Source of the DNA: M3007 sp964630705
GTDB taxonomy: Bacteria > Bacteroidota > Bacteroidia > Chitinophagales > Saprospiraceae
Reading direction: 5' to 3'
Assembly (NCBI GenBank): GCA_964630705.1
Contig: CAZVZH010000176.1
Coordinates: forward strand, 1-9,489
DNA length: 9,489 bases
Numbering within the stretch: the stretch's first letter is position 1; every line of letters starts with the position of its first letter. This document shows, in pieces, positions 1-6,884 of this stretch. The notes under the pieces are model-generated. The model did no database searches. It saw only the letters and a program-made list of their open reading frames with translations, and was not told the DNA's origin. The translations under genes were made by a program, and so were the position numbers.

Positions 1-67
1 CTTGCGTTTCCGGGTGTCGGAAGATGTGCAGGAACTGTGGCTCAAGGTTCGGTCGGGGCGGGCTTGA
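1..67 (+). CDS. C-terminal end of an unidentified protein (partial)
   Basis: Reading from base 2, an open frame gives about 21 residues ending in ELWLKVRSGRA and stops at TGA 65-67. The composition (mixed charged and hydrophobic residues, plausible codons) looks like a real protein end. The stop lies 2 bases before the stop codon of the convergent minus-strand gene, a tight arrangement typical of real gene ends. The fragment is too short for a family assignment. Other frames through this stretch read into the antisense of the lipoprotein gene and are unlikely to be coding. Confidence 0.5.
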   Translation, partial: LRFRVSEDVQELWLKVRSGRA

Positions 68-69
68 CC

Positions 70-555
70 TTACTGCGACAAAACCAACACCAGGGTGCTT
101 TGCTCGGGGCTGACGACGCGGTCGACCCGCACCCGCACGCCGGGCTGAACCTCGGCGTCTTCGCCCAGGCGCATATTGGGCCGGGATGCTTCCAGCACAT
201 CGGCCCAGGCCCGCAGGGGGGCTTGTTTCGGAGAAAAGGTGCTGAGAAACACCAGCTGCCGAACGGCTTCTTTGACCCACATGGAATCGGGGAATTGGCG
301 AAAATCGCCCTGGACGGTAAACCGGAACTCCTGGCGGGTTTCGTTGCACACCTGCTGGTTCACTTCCAGCAACACCCGGGTGTCGAGCAGCAGGCTTTCC
401 AACGACTCCTGGCCTTGTTTTTCAAAATTATACTGCTCCACGTGCGGGAGCTTAGCGTCGAAAATCGGTTCCGGTTTGTACTGGCAACGGGTATCGCCGG
501 CACAGGACGCGCAAAGGAGCGCGAGCGTTATTCCGGCTAGAATTTGAATTTTCAT
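70..555 (-). CDS. Small predicted lipoprotein, unknown function
   Basis: This is a 161-residue protein. I chose the ATG at 555 because it is followed at once by a lipoprotein-type signal: MKIQ, a hydrophobic stretch at residues 5-14, then C-A-S-C with the probable lipidated cysteine at residue 18. The -3 position is Cys rather than the usual Leu, so the lipobox is slightly atypical, and Cys15 is a less likely alternative. A longer frame reaching back to 660 would run through the divergent promoter palindrome and bury the signal inside the protein, so I rejected it. The mature part (about 143 residues) is soluble with mixed charge. It has two further cysteines (about residues 24 and 71) and no transmembrane segment. 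It ends in a hydrophobic strand-like LVLVLS. I do not recognise the family. The gene is transcribed away from hutI and converges on the partial gene at the left edge. It probably sits in the cell envelope, anchored in the inner or outer membrane. A link to histidine use is not supported by anything except adjacency. Confidence 0.75.
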   Translation of the reverse strand: MKIQILAGITLALLCASCAGDTRCQYKPEPIFDAKLPHVEQYNFEKQGQESLESLLLDTRVLLEVNQQVCNETRQEFRFTVQGDFRQFPDSMWVKEAVRQLVFLSTFSPKQAPLRAWADVLEASRPNMRLGEDAEVQPGVRVRVDRVVSPEQSTLVLVLSQ

Positions 556-597
556 AGGTAAAAATTGTCGACAACTTCGCGCCCCAATACCGGGCAG

Positions 598-625
598 GCC
601 CGCAAAAGTACATAGTTTTGCGGGC
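598..625. promoter_or_regulatory. Divergent promoter region: perfect inverted repeat with two back-to-back -7 boxes
   Basis: GCCCGCAAAA (598-607) and TTTTGCGGGC (616-625) are exact reverse complements around an 8-base spacer. The repeat contains TAGTTTTG on the plus strand (613-620) and TACTTTTG on the minus strand (610 down to 603). Both fit the Bacteroidota -7 consensus TAnnTTTG. If used, transcripts would start near 627 toward hutI and near 596 toward the lipoprotein gene, giving leaders of roughly 40-45 bases each. I see no good -33 TTG at the usual distance for either direction. The promoter call therefore rests on the -7 boxes and their position between two divergent start codons. The symmetry could also serve as an operator. 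Confidence 0.6.
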
Positions 626-671
626 TTACTTTTCCGGGCAACGCGCCCCAGGTTGGCCAAAACTTTCCACC

Positions 672-1934
672 ATGCCGAGTATTCTGATTCGAAATATCAA
701 AACCCTGGTACAAGCTGAAACCCAGGCGCGCAGCCTGGCCCGCGGCGCAGAAATGGCGCGCCTTCCGGTTGTGCACCAGGCTTTTTTGTTGTTGGAAAAC
801 GACCGGATTGCGGCGTTCGGGCCGATGGACGCCTGCCCGGAACGGGCCGACCAAACACTGGACGCCAGCGGCCGGTTGGTCTTGCCCGGCTGGTGCGATT
901 CGCACACCCACATCGTTTTTGCCGCCACCCGGGAAGAGGAATTTGTCGACCGCATCCGCGGCATGTCGTACGAGGAAATTGCGCGGCGGGGCGGCGGTAT
1001 TTTGAATTCTGCCCAGCGCCTGCAGCAAACTTCGGAGGACGCCTTGTTCGAATCGGCCCTGGAGCGCCTGCACGAGGTGATCGGTTTTGGCACGGGCGCC
1101 ATCGAGATTAAAAGCGGTTACGGATTAAGTGTAGAGAGCGAACTAAAAATGTTGCGCGTGATCCGGCGGCTCAAAGTGGTGAGCCCTATTCCGATCAAAG
1201 CGACTTTTTTGGGCGCGCATGCCATTCCGAAGGAGTACCAGCACCGGCGGAGCGAGTATGTTGATCTGGTGGTGCAGAAAATGTTGCCCAAAGTAGCGGA
1301 AGAGGGTTTGGCGGACTACTGCGATGTGTTTTGCGACCAGGGCTTTTTCACCGTTGAGGAAACCGACCGCATCCTCAAAGCTGGCTGGATGTACGGTTTG
1401 AAGCCGAAAATTCACGCCAATGAATTAGGGTACACCGGCGGCGTGCAGGTGGGCGTGGCCAACCATGCGATTTCCGTAGATCACCTGGAATACACCGAAA
1501 CAGCCGAAATCGAAGCCTTGCTGAGCAGCCAAACCCTGCCCACCTTGTTGCCCGGTTGCGCTTTTTTTCTCGGCATTCCTTTTGGCCCGGCCCGGCGCAT
1601 GATCGACGCCGGCTTACCGGTGGTGTTGGCCAGCGACTACAATCCTGGCTCGGCGCCCTCGGGTCGGATGAGCCTGGTGGTTTCGCTGGCGTGTATTAAA
1701 ATGGGTATGTTGCCGGAAGAGGCGATCAATGCCGCCACGCTCAACGGCGCCCGCGCCATGGAACTGGAGTCGGAATACGGCACCATCCTGCCTGGTAAAA
1801 AAGCCAACCTCTTCATCACGAAGCCCTTAAACTCCATCGCCCAACTCCCCTACTCTTTTGGCGCCGACCCGGTGGAAACCGTCCTGGTGAACGGCCGGGT
1901 TTGGGAGCGGCCGGGTGGCAATAACAAATGTTAA
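672..1934 (+). CDS. hutI: Imidazolonepropionase (histidine degradation)
   Basis: This 420-residue protein has normal length for HutI and is a metal-dependent amidohydrolase. It hydrolyses 4-imidazolone-5-propanoate to N-formimidoyl-L-glutamate, the third step of histidine catabolism in the cytoplasm. Visible features are the metal-binding pair in DSHTH (His78, His80) followed by AATREEEF with Arg87. Then come SGYGLS (Tyr150), FLGAHAIP (His183), KIHANELG (His248, Glu251), VDHLEY (His271) and ASDYNPGSAPS (Asp322, Asn324). Together these supply the family's metal ligands (HxH, His, Asp) and substrate contacts, all intact. I chose the ATG at 672 over an upstream TTG at 618. The TTG overlaps the -7 box and would add 18 residues with no homology look. 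No clear Shine-Dalgarno is seen, which is normal for Bacteroidota. hutH, hutU and the formiminoglutamate-processing genes are not next to it, so the pathway genes must be elsewhere or beyond the window. No convincing terminator follows the stop. Confidence 0.96.
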   Translation: MPSILIRNIKTLVQAETQARSLARGAEMARLPVVHQAFLLLENDRIAAFGPMDACPERADQTLDASGRLVLPGWCDSHTHIVFAATREEEFVDRIRGMSYEEIARRGGGILNSAQRLQQTSEDALFESALERLHEVIGFGTGAIEIKSGYGLSVESELKMLRVIRRLKVVSPIPIKATFLGAHAIPKEYQHRRSEYVDLVVQKMLPKVAEEGLADYCDVFCDQGFFTVEETDRILKAGWMYGLKPKIHANELGYTGGVQVGVANHAISVDHLEYTETAEIEALLSSQTLPTLLPGCAFFLGIPFGPARRMIDAGLPVVLASDYNPGSAPSGRMSLVVSLACIKMGMLPEEAINAATLNGARAMELESEYGTILPGKKANLFITKPLNSIAQLPYSFGADPVETVLVNGRVWERPGGNNKC

Positions 1935-2020
1935 GGAGCCGTTTTGCGGCCGTTCACTCCACCACTTACGCCACAGAATATTTATTGCCGCCGCAATAGG
2001 AACGAAAGCGGGCGATTGCC

Positions 2021-2028
2021 TAATTTTG
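2021..2028 (+). promoter_or_regulatory. Candidate -7 box for the giant surface-protein gene
   Basis: TAATTTTG matches the Bacteroidota -7 consensus TAnnTTTG exactly and lies in the 249-base gap between hutI and the next plus-strand start codon. It would give a leader of about 150 bases. No convincing TTG is found at the usual -33 distance. A second, imperfect candidate is TATCTCTTTGC at 2122-2132, which equals the common TATCTTTG form with two extra bases. Which one is used cannot be decided from sequence. Confidence 0.4.
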
Positions 2029-2065
2029 CGTCCACTTTTTCATTTTCGCTTCAAATGAGGCCCGG

Positions 2066-2095
2066 CAGACCGGATCAACTGTTAAAACTGGTCTG
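2066..2095 (+). promoter_or_regulatory. Hairpin in the leader of the giant gene
   Basis: CAGACCGG (2066-2073) can pair with CTGGTCTG (2088-2095) as eight base pairs, one of them G-U, around a 14-base A/T-rich loop. It lies downstream of the candidate -7 box at 2021-2028, so it would be part of the mRNA leader. There is no T-run after it, so it is not an intrinsic terminator. It could affect mRNA stability or translation, or it could be chance. Confidence 0.3.
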
Positions 2096-2183
2096 AATGA
2101 CAGCAAATTAGGCCTAAGTTGTATCTCTTTGCAGGACAATCCCGTGCTCATCCATATCCATTAACCATTGCAAATTTTTTCGC

Positions 2184-5100
2184 ATGCACAAACTTCTAAT
2201 CCTGTTGTTTTTTTGCCTGACGGCTACCTGGTTACAGGCTCAGGTTCCAAAAACGATCACGCTCAATCCCGCTAAATCTTCCGCCCAACCGAACCCCGAC
2301 GCGCCCGACGCCGCCTGCTTTGCCGGCACCTTCACCCCGGGTCCAATCGTCGGGCAAAGCAATGACAACAGCCTCGATACGATCTACTTATGCTTCGGCG
2401 ACTCCATTCTGATCGACCATAATGGCGACCAGATGTTTATGGACCCCGATCCAACCACCTTGCCGGGCATCAGCTATGTGTTTTACAATTGCCCACCAAC
2501 CGGTACCGGCGACCCGGTAGCCGTTCTTTCGGATCCCTGCCTCTGGCCAGGCTCGCCTGGAACAGGCTTTTGGGCCACCAGCGGCCCGCCGAGCGGCGAC
2601 CACTGGTTTTTCAACACTGGCGGACTGATCAATGCCACTACCTTCGGAAACGGCAACCCGGTATTGATCTGGTTTGCCCCGATTACCGTAACGGATCACC
2701 CCAACGGCATGCTCGAACAGGGCTGCGTAGATGTAAACACCAACGCTGCTTTTGCGGTGGTGTACCTGAAACGCATCACCGAAATTGGCCCGAATGGGAT
2801 GACCACGGTGAACACCAATTTTACGGACGACTGCAAAGGCCGTTTTCGCCTGCGCGGCGGCTTTCCGGAATGGGACCTGAACGCTACGTACAAAGTGACC
2901 ATCCGACTGGCCAGCGACCCCAGCGTTAAAGCCTTGATTTACACGCCGCCGGCGCAAATGAAACACAGCACCGACATTATTTTTTCGGTGCCGCAGCCGG
3001 GCATTTATGAAGTAATTGTGGAAGACGGCAAAAGTTGCGACCACATCTTTCAGATCAACATGGCTTCCTGCACCTCTACAGACAACGTGGGGATTTCCTT
3101 GCCGGAAATGGTGGGCCCTCCGGGCGGTCAGGTGTGCGTGCCGCTCCGCATCAACAATTTTACGGATATCATTGGCACCTCTTTCTCGCTGGGTTGGGAC
3201 CCCACGGTACTGCAGTTTGACAGTGTGCGCAACCCCCACCCCAACCTCACGGGTTTTAACCCTGCGAACAACCTGAACACCAACAATGCCGGCCAGGGTT
3301 TCTTGGGAATCCTGTATTCCGACTTTATCAATGCGAACGGCACCACGATTCCCAGCGGGGAAACAATGGTGGAAGTTTGTTTTACCATTATCGCCCCGCT
3401 CGACTCCTGCTCGGCGCTGGACATCGGGAGTTTCCCCTCTTTGGTGACCATGGACAATGCCTTCGGGTCGCAGCTGGCCATCACGATCGACACCGGCTCG
3501 GTTTGCGTTCAATTTATACCGCTGGAGGTGGAATTCGCCGTCGGCCCGCCCACTTGTAATGAAATGGCGCCCTTGTGTGCCATTATCAAAGACGGCGCCG
3601 CGCCCTTCGATGTCACCTGGCGGCAGTTGCCCAACGGCAACGGCGGGCTGGTGACTACCCTGGTGGCCGACACCATCAAAACCTTGCCCCTGGCGGAAGG
3701 CACTTGGGAAATATGCGTCACCGACCAGAACGGCGGCGGGCAAACGGTGTGCGACACCCTGACGATAGACGTGCCCAGTTTGGGCGCCACCCTGGCTGTG
3801 GTGCAATTGCCAAGTTGTAACGGCGGCATGAATGGCTCGCTTCGGGCGGATGTAACCGTGGATGGCGTGACGATTCCTCCCCCTTCCGCAGGTTTTACCT
3901 TTCAATGGAACACCGTGCCGCCGCAAACCAACCAAACCATTTCGAACCTGAAAGCCGGCAACTACAGCGTGATCGTAACGAATACCGCCACCGGTTGTAC
4001 GGCCATTGCGGCAGGCTCGCTGAGCCAGCCCGCGCAGATCGTGCCCGACATCCAGATTACGCCGGCTTCCTGCCAGGGCATCTCCGACGGCCGGATTATT
4101 ACTACCGTGATGGGCGGCACGCCCGGGTCGGCCGGCAATGAATACCTGTTCAATTGGGAGTATACGCCCGATTGCAACAGCACGAGTTTGTTTGTCGACG
4201 AATCCGGCAGCGGCAATCCATTTACCATGAATAACAAACCTGCGGGTTGCTATTTCGTAACGATTACCGACGGCAACGGTTGCACCTACGTGCACCCGGT
4301 GGAAATTGAAGTCCCGAACGCCCGCGAGGTAACGCTCGACACCATTACCATCGACAACCCGACTTGTTTCGGCGCAGCAAACGGCAATGTGGAAATCCAA
4401 ATAAATGCCCAACCGGCATTTATCAACCCCGCTATGCTCTTTTTCTGGAACCCCGTTCCGCCGACGACCACCGCGGGCACCCAAACCAACAACGGCGACA
4501 TGTCGCAATACAGCAACCTTGCTGCGGGAACGTATGAAGTGCTTGCCCTAGAAACCAACAGCGGTTGCTCCGTTGGCGCGGTGTTTACCCTAAACCAGCC
4601 CCCGGATTTGAACGTCGCCACCACGGCGAAAACCAACCCGTCTTGCTCCCTGCAAAACAACGGTTCGATCACCGTGGCAGGAACGGGCGGCACGCCCAAC
4701 TACGTGTTCACCTGGACGGCCAACCCGCCGGTGGTGCTGCCCTCTGGAACCAACCAGCAAAACCTGACGCCCGGCACATACACCGTCACGATCACGGATG
4801 CCAATGGTTGTAAAGACTCCTTGACCATAGCCTTGCCGCTGCCGCCGCCGCCAGCCATTACCAGCATCGACTCCACTTCGATCGTGTGCGGCGCCGACGG
4901 CTGCCTTACCGTGAATGCGCCGACAGCAGTTGGCTTCAACTGGACTACCTTGAGCGGTTTGCCCATCGGCAACACAGCCAAGGTTTGTAGCCTGCCTGGC
5001 GATACCTATGTGATTGTGATCAACGATGCGCAAAACTGCGTCAACAGCGATACCGTGACCTTAGAACCGGTAGTTCCCGTGTTTTTTGCCGACACCTTGC

Positions 5101-6815
5101 TGCAACAACCGAACTGCAACGGCGGAAACGACGGTACCATCGCCCTGGATGTTCAGGGGGGAAATCCCGGATATATTTACAAATGGTCGGGCGGGCAAAG
5201 CACTTCCGTTTTGCCGGCGATCGCCTCCGGCACCTACACGGTAACGGTCACCGACCTTCAAGGCTGTACGCTGGTGGGCACCTTCGTACTGCCCAACCCG
5301 CCGGGAATCATCGTTCAGTACAACAACATTCAGCCGGCAACTTGTCCGGGTGTGTGTGATGGTCGTGTGGAAGTGGTGTCGTATTACAATACCGTGCCGC
5401 CGACTTTTGTCAACCTGGATTTTCTCTGGGAAGACGGCTCCACGGATTCTGTCCGGACAGACCTTTGCGCTGGCTTCAATACGGTAACCGTGACCGACCC
5501 GGTTAAAACCTGCTTTAAAATAGATTCCTTATCGATCGACAGTCCGCCCGCTTTTGTGGTGAATTTCGACACCATTCCGGTAACCTGTTTCGGCGGCGCC
5601 GACGGGGAAGCCCGGGTGATGGTCAGCGGGGGCAACGGCGTTCCGTTCACCTATTTGTGGAACAACAACTCCACCCAACCAGCGGCGGTAGGTTTGATGG
5701 CGGGCGACGCTACGGTTACCATTACGGATAAAAACGGTTGCGTCGATACGTTTACCACTATGATCACCCAACCGGCTGAGATTCTGGTAAATCCGGACTT
5801 TTCAAAAACGGAAGTCCCGGATTGCTTCGGAAACAGCACCGGCACCCTGGCCGTAACTGCCACGGGCGGCGTGCCCGATTACAACTACAATTGGGCCAAT
5901 GCCAGCGGCACGAATGTGGGCAATGAAAACCCGCTCGGCAACTTGCCGGCAGGTATTTACACCGTTACCGTAACGGATATCAACGGCTGCACCAAAGTGG
6001 CCAGCCAATTGCAACTACAAGACCCGCCGCCGGTGCAAGGCACCTTCCTGCCCTGGGAAGACATCCTGTGCTTCGGCGACGAGACAACGCTGGTGATCGA
6101 CACCATTTTCGGCGGCTCGGGCGCGCCGTATCAGTACAGCCTCGACTTTGGCGTGTTCCTGGATGCCGGTTTCCAAACACCGCTGACTGGCGGCGAGCAC
6201 TACATCACCTACATCGACCGGCAGGGCTGCGAATACACCGATACGATTTTTGTGCCCGAACCGGATCAGATTGTGGTGACCTTCGATCCGAATGTTTTTG
6301 AAATTGAATTGGGCGACTCCATCCAGTTGCTTCCGGACATCAGCGGCGCTCTGGTGGCTGATTTTACCTGGACGCCCGCCGAATTTGTCAGCAACCCCGA
6401 CACGCTGGAGCCCTTCACCCGCACCTATGAATCGCAAACCTACACCCTGGTGGTTTTCGACGACAAAGGCTGCTCGGCAACCGGCTCCGTCCAGGTGAAT
6501 ATCGACCCGAACCGCAATGTTTACATCCCCAACGTATTCATTCCGGCCGAGCCGAAGGGGCTGAACGACCACTTCAATGTGTACACCGGCAGAGGGGTGG
6601 AAATCGTAAATTACATGCGGGTGTTTGACCGTTGGGGCAACCTGATGTACGAGCGCGAGAAATTCCAACCCAACGGCAATGATTTTTCCGAAGGCTGGGA
6701 CGGCCGCTACAAAGGCGATTACGTGAACCCGGGCGTGTACGTGTATGTCGTGGAAGTGAAATTCCTCGACGGCCGCGTATTGCTCTACCGGGGCGACGTG
6801 ACAGTGCTGCGCTAA
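2184..6815 (+). CDS. Giant secreted SprB-repeat protein with cohesin-like domain and type IX sorting domain
   Basis: This 1543-residue protein is predicted to be secreted to the cell surface. Residues 1-19 form a signal peptide (hydrophobic core 4-17, cleavage after LQA at 19). Residues 20-300 are an unassigned Cys-containing region (eight cysteines) with a CFGDS motif. Residues about 301-444 resemble a cohesin-type beta-sandwich: PGGQVCVPLRINNF, GTSFSLGWDPTVLQF, and a late MDNAFGS. Residues 448-1444 hold about twelve tandem modules of 74-95 residues with the SprB pattern: an early C-x-G-x-x-D/N-G and a late YTVTVTDxxGC. Residues 1445-1543 (NVYIPNVFIP, FDRWGNLMYE, WDGRYKG, NPGVYVYVVEV) match the gliding motility-associated C-terminal domain (CHU_C/TIGR04131 type), a type IX secretion signal. 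In Flavobacterium, SprB is a mobile adhesin, so a role in adhesion, gliding or matrix building is the best guess. The cohesin-like domain hints at protein or glycan binding. No PorP/SprF gene adjoins it, and it appears to be transcribed alone and ended by the strong terminator just downstream. I am sure of secretion and architecture, but the ligand is unknown. Confidence 0.92.
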   Translation: MHKLLILLFFCLTATWLQAQVPKTITLNPAKSSAQPNPDAPDAACFAGTFTPGPIVGQSNDNSLDTIYLCFGDSILIDHNGDQMFMDPDPTTLPGISYVFYNCPPTGTGDPVAVLSDPCLWPGSPGTGFWATSGPPSGDHWFFNTGGLINATTFGNGNPVLIWFAPITVTDHPNGMLEQGCVDVNTNAAFAVVYLKRITEIGPNGMTTVNTNFTDDCKGRFRLRGGFPEWDLNATYKVTIRLASDPSVKALIYTPPAQMKHSTDIIFSVPQPGIYEVIVEDGKSCDHIFQINMASCTSTDNVGISLPEMVGPPGGQVCVPLRINNFTDIIGTSFSLGWDPTVLQFDSVRNPHPNLTGFNPANNLNTNNAGQGFLGILYSDFINANGTTIPSGETMVEVCFTIIAPLDSCSALDIGSFPSLVTMDNAFGSQLAITIDTGSVCVQFIPLEVEFAVGPPTCNEMAPLCAIIKDGAAPFDVTWRQLPNGNGGLVTTLVADTIKTLPLAEGTWEICVTDQNGGGQTVCDTLTIDVPSLGATLAVVQLPSCNGGMNGSLRADVTVDGVTIPPPSAGFTFQWNTVPPQTNQTISNLKAGNYSVIVTNTATGCTAIAAGSLSQPAQIVPDIQITPASCQGISDGRIITTVMGGTPGSAGNEYLFNWEYTPDCNSTSLFVDESGSGNPFTMNNKPAGCYFVTITDGNGCTYVHPVEIEVPNAREVTLDTITIDNPTCFGAANGNVEIQINAQPAFINPAMLFFWNPVPPTTTAGTQTNNGDMSQYSNLAAGTYEVLALETNSGCSVGAVFTLNQPPDLNVATTAKTNPSCSLQNNGSITVAGTGGTPNYVFTWTANPPVVLPSGTNQQNLTPGTYTVTITDANGCKDSLTIALPLPPPPAITSIDSTSIVCGADGCLTVNAPTAVGFNWTTLSGLPIGNTAKVCSLPGDTYVIVINDAQNCVNSDTVTLEPVVPVFFADTLLQQPNCNGGNDGTIALDVQGGNPGYIYKWSGGQSTSVLPAIASGTYTVTVTDLQGCTLVGTFVLPNPPGIIVQYNNIQPATCPGVCDGRVEVVSYYNTVPPTFVNLDFLWEDGSTDSVRTDLCAGFNTVTVTDPVKTCFKIDSLSIDSPPAFVVNFDTIPVTCFGGADGEARVMVSGGNGVPFTYLWNNNSTQPAAVGLMAGDATVTITDKNGCVDTFTTMITQPAEILVNPDFSKTEVPDCFGNSTGTLAVTATGGVPDYNYNWANASGTNVGNENPLGNLPAGIYTVTVTDINGCTKVASQLQLQDPPPVQGTFLPWEDILCFGDETTLVIDTIFGGSGAPYQYSLDFGVFLDAGFQTPLTGGEHYITYIDRQGCEYTDTIFVPEPDQIVVTFDPNVFEIELGDSIQLLPDISGALVADFTWTPAEFVSNPDTLEPFTRTYESQTYTLVVFDDKGCSATGSVQVNIDPNRNVYIPNVFIPAEPKGLNDHFNVYTGRGVEIVNYMRVFDRWGNLMYEREKFQPNGNDFSEGWDGRYKGDYVNPGVYVYVVEVKFLDGRVLLYRGDVTVLR
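3525..6515 (+). repeat. About twelve tandem SprB/PKD-like protein modules
   Basis: Approximate module starts (residue) are 448, 534, 620, 715, 810, 893, 967, 1043, 1125, 1201, 1285 and 1364. Each begins near a conserved cysteine followed by Gly and D/N-G, then a GG-x-P-x-Y-x-F/Y-x-W strand. Each ends with an A/P-G-x-Y-x-V-x-V/I-T-D-x-x-G-C segment. Modules 5, 7, 9 and 10 are the most canonical. Modules 1, 6 and 8 are divergent, and module 12 lacks the first cysteine and looks more PKD-like. At the DNA level the equivalent motifs differ at many synonymous positions (compare 4778-4812 with 5230-5264 and 5950-5984). The duplications are therefore old and the array is not a recombining identical-repeat tract. 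Confidence 0.8.
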
Positions 6816-6827
6816 ACCAGCGCCTTT

Positions 6828-6877
6828 CGATATAAAAAAAGCCTGCGATGGATGCATCGCAGGCTTTTTTTATATCG
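6828..6877. terminator. Strong bidirectional intrinsic terminator
   Basis: The arms 6828-6850 and 6855-6877 are perfect reverse complements of 23 bases around a 4-base GATG loop. The GC-rich core (GCCTGCGATG and its complement) is flanked by seven A on the left and seven T on the right, so it works as a hairpin plus U-tract in both directions. It lies 12 bases after the stop of the giant gene and 7 bases beyond the stop of the convergent minus-strand gene, so it serves both. Confidence 0.95.
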
Positions 6878-6884
6878 GGTTGTT

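Noticed and set aside
37..540. A plus-strand frame of 167 codons from a GTG, opposite the lipoprotein gene
   Set aside because: The minus strand has a start codon with a lipoprotein signal and a promoter. The plus frame has His/Gln/Gly-rich antisense composition.
618..671. N-terminal extension of hutI from a TTG start
   Set aside because: The TTG lies within the -7 box of the palindrome and the added residues do not resemble the HutI N-terminus. The ATG at 672 gives the normal family length.
1984..1997. ATTGC-CGCC-GCAAT hairpin after hutI as a terminator
   Set aside because: The stem is only five base pairs (six with an adjoining T-A) and has no T-run after it, so it is too weak to call an intrinsic terminator.
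2388..4508. A 706-codon open frame on the minus strand opposite the giant gene
   Set aside because: It lies wholly antisense to a protein with clear signal peptide, domains and sorting signal. Its translation is low in recognisable motifs and rich in Arg, His and Gly, as expected from the complement of this codon pattern. No promoter or signal is seen for it.
3525..6515. Recent recombination or phase variation in the repeat array
   Set aside because: The protein modules are similar in pattern, but their DNA differs at most synonymous positions. I see no long identical DNA repeats or simple-sequence tracts that would allow slippage.
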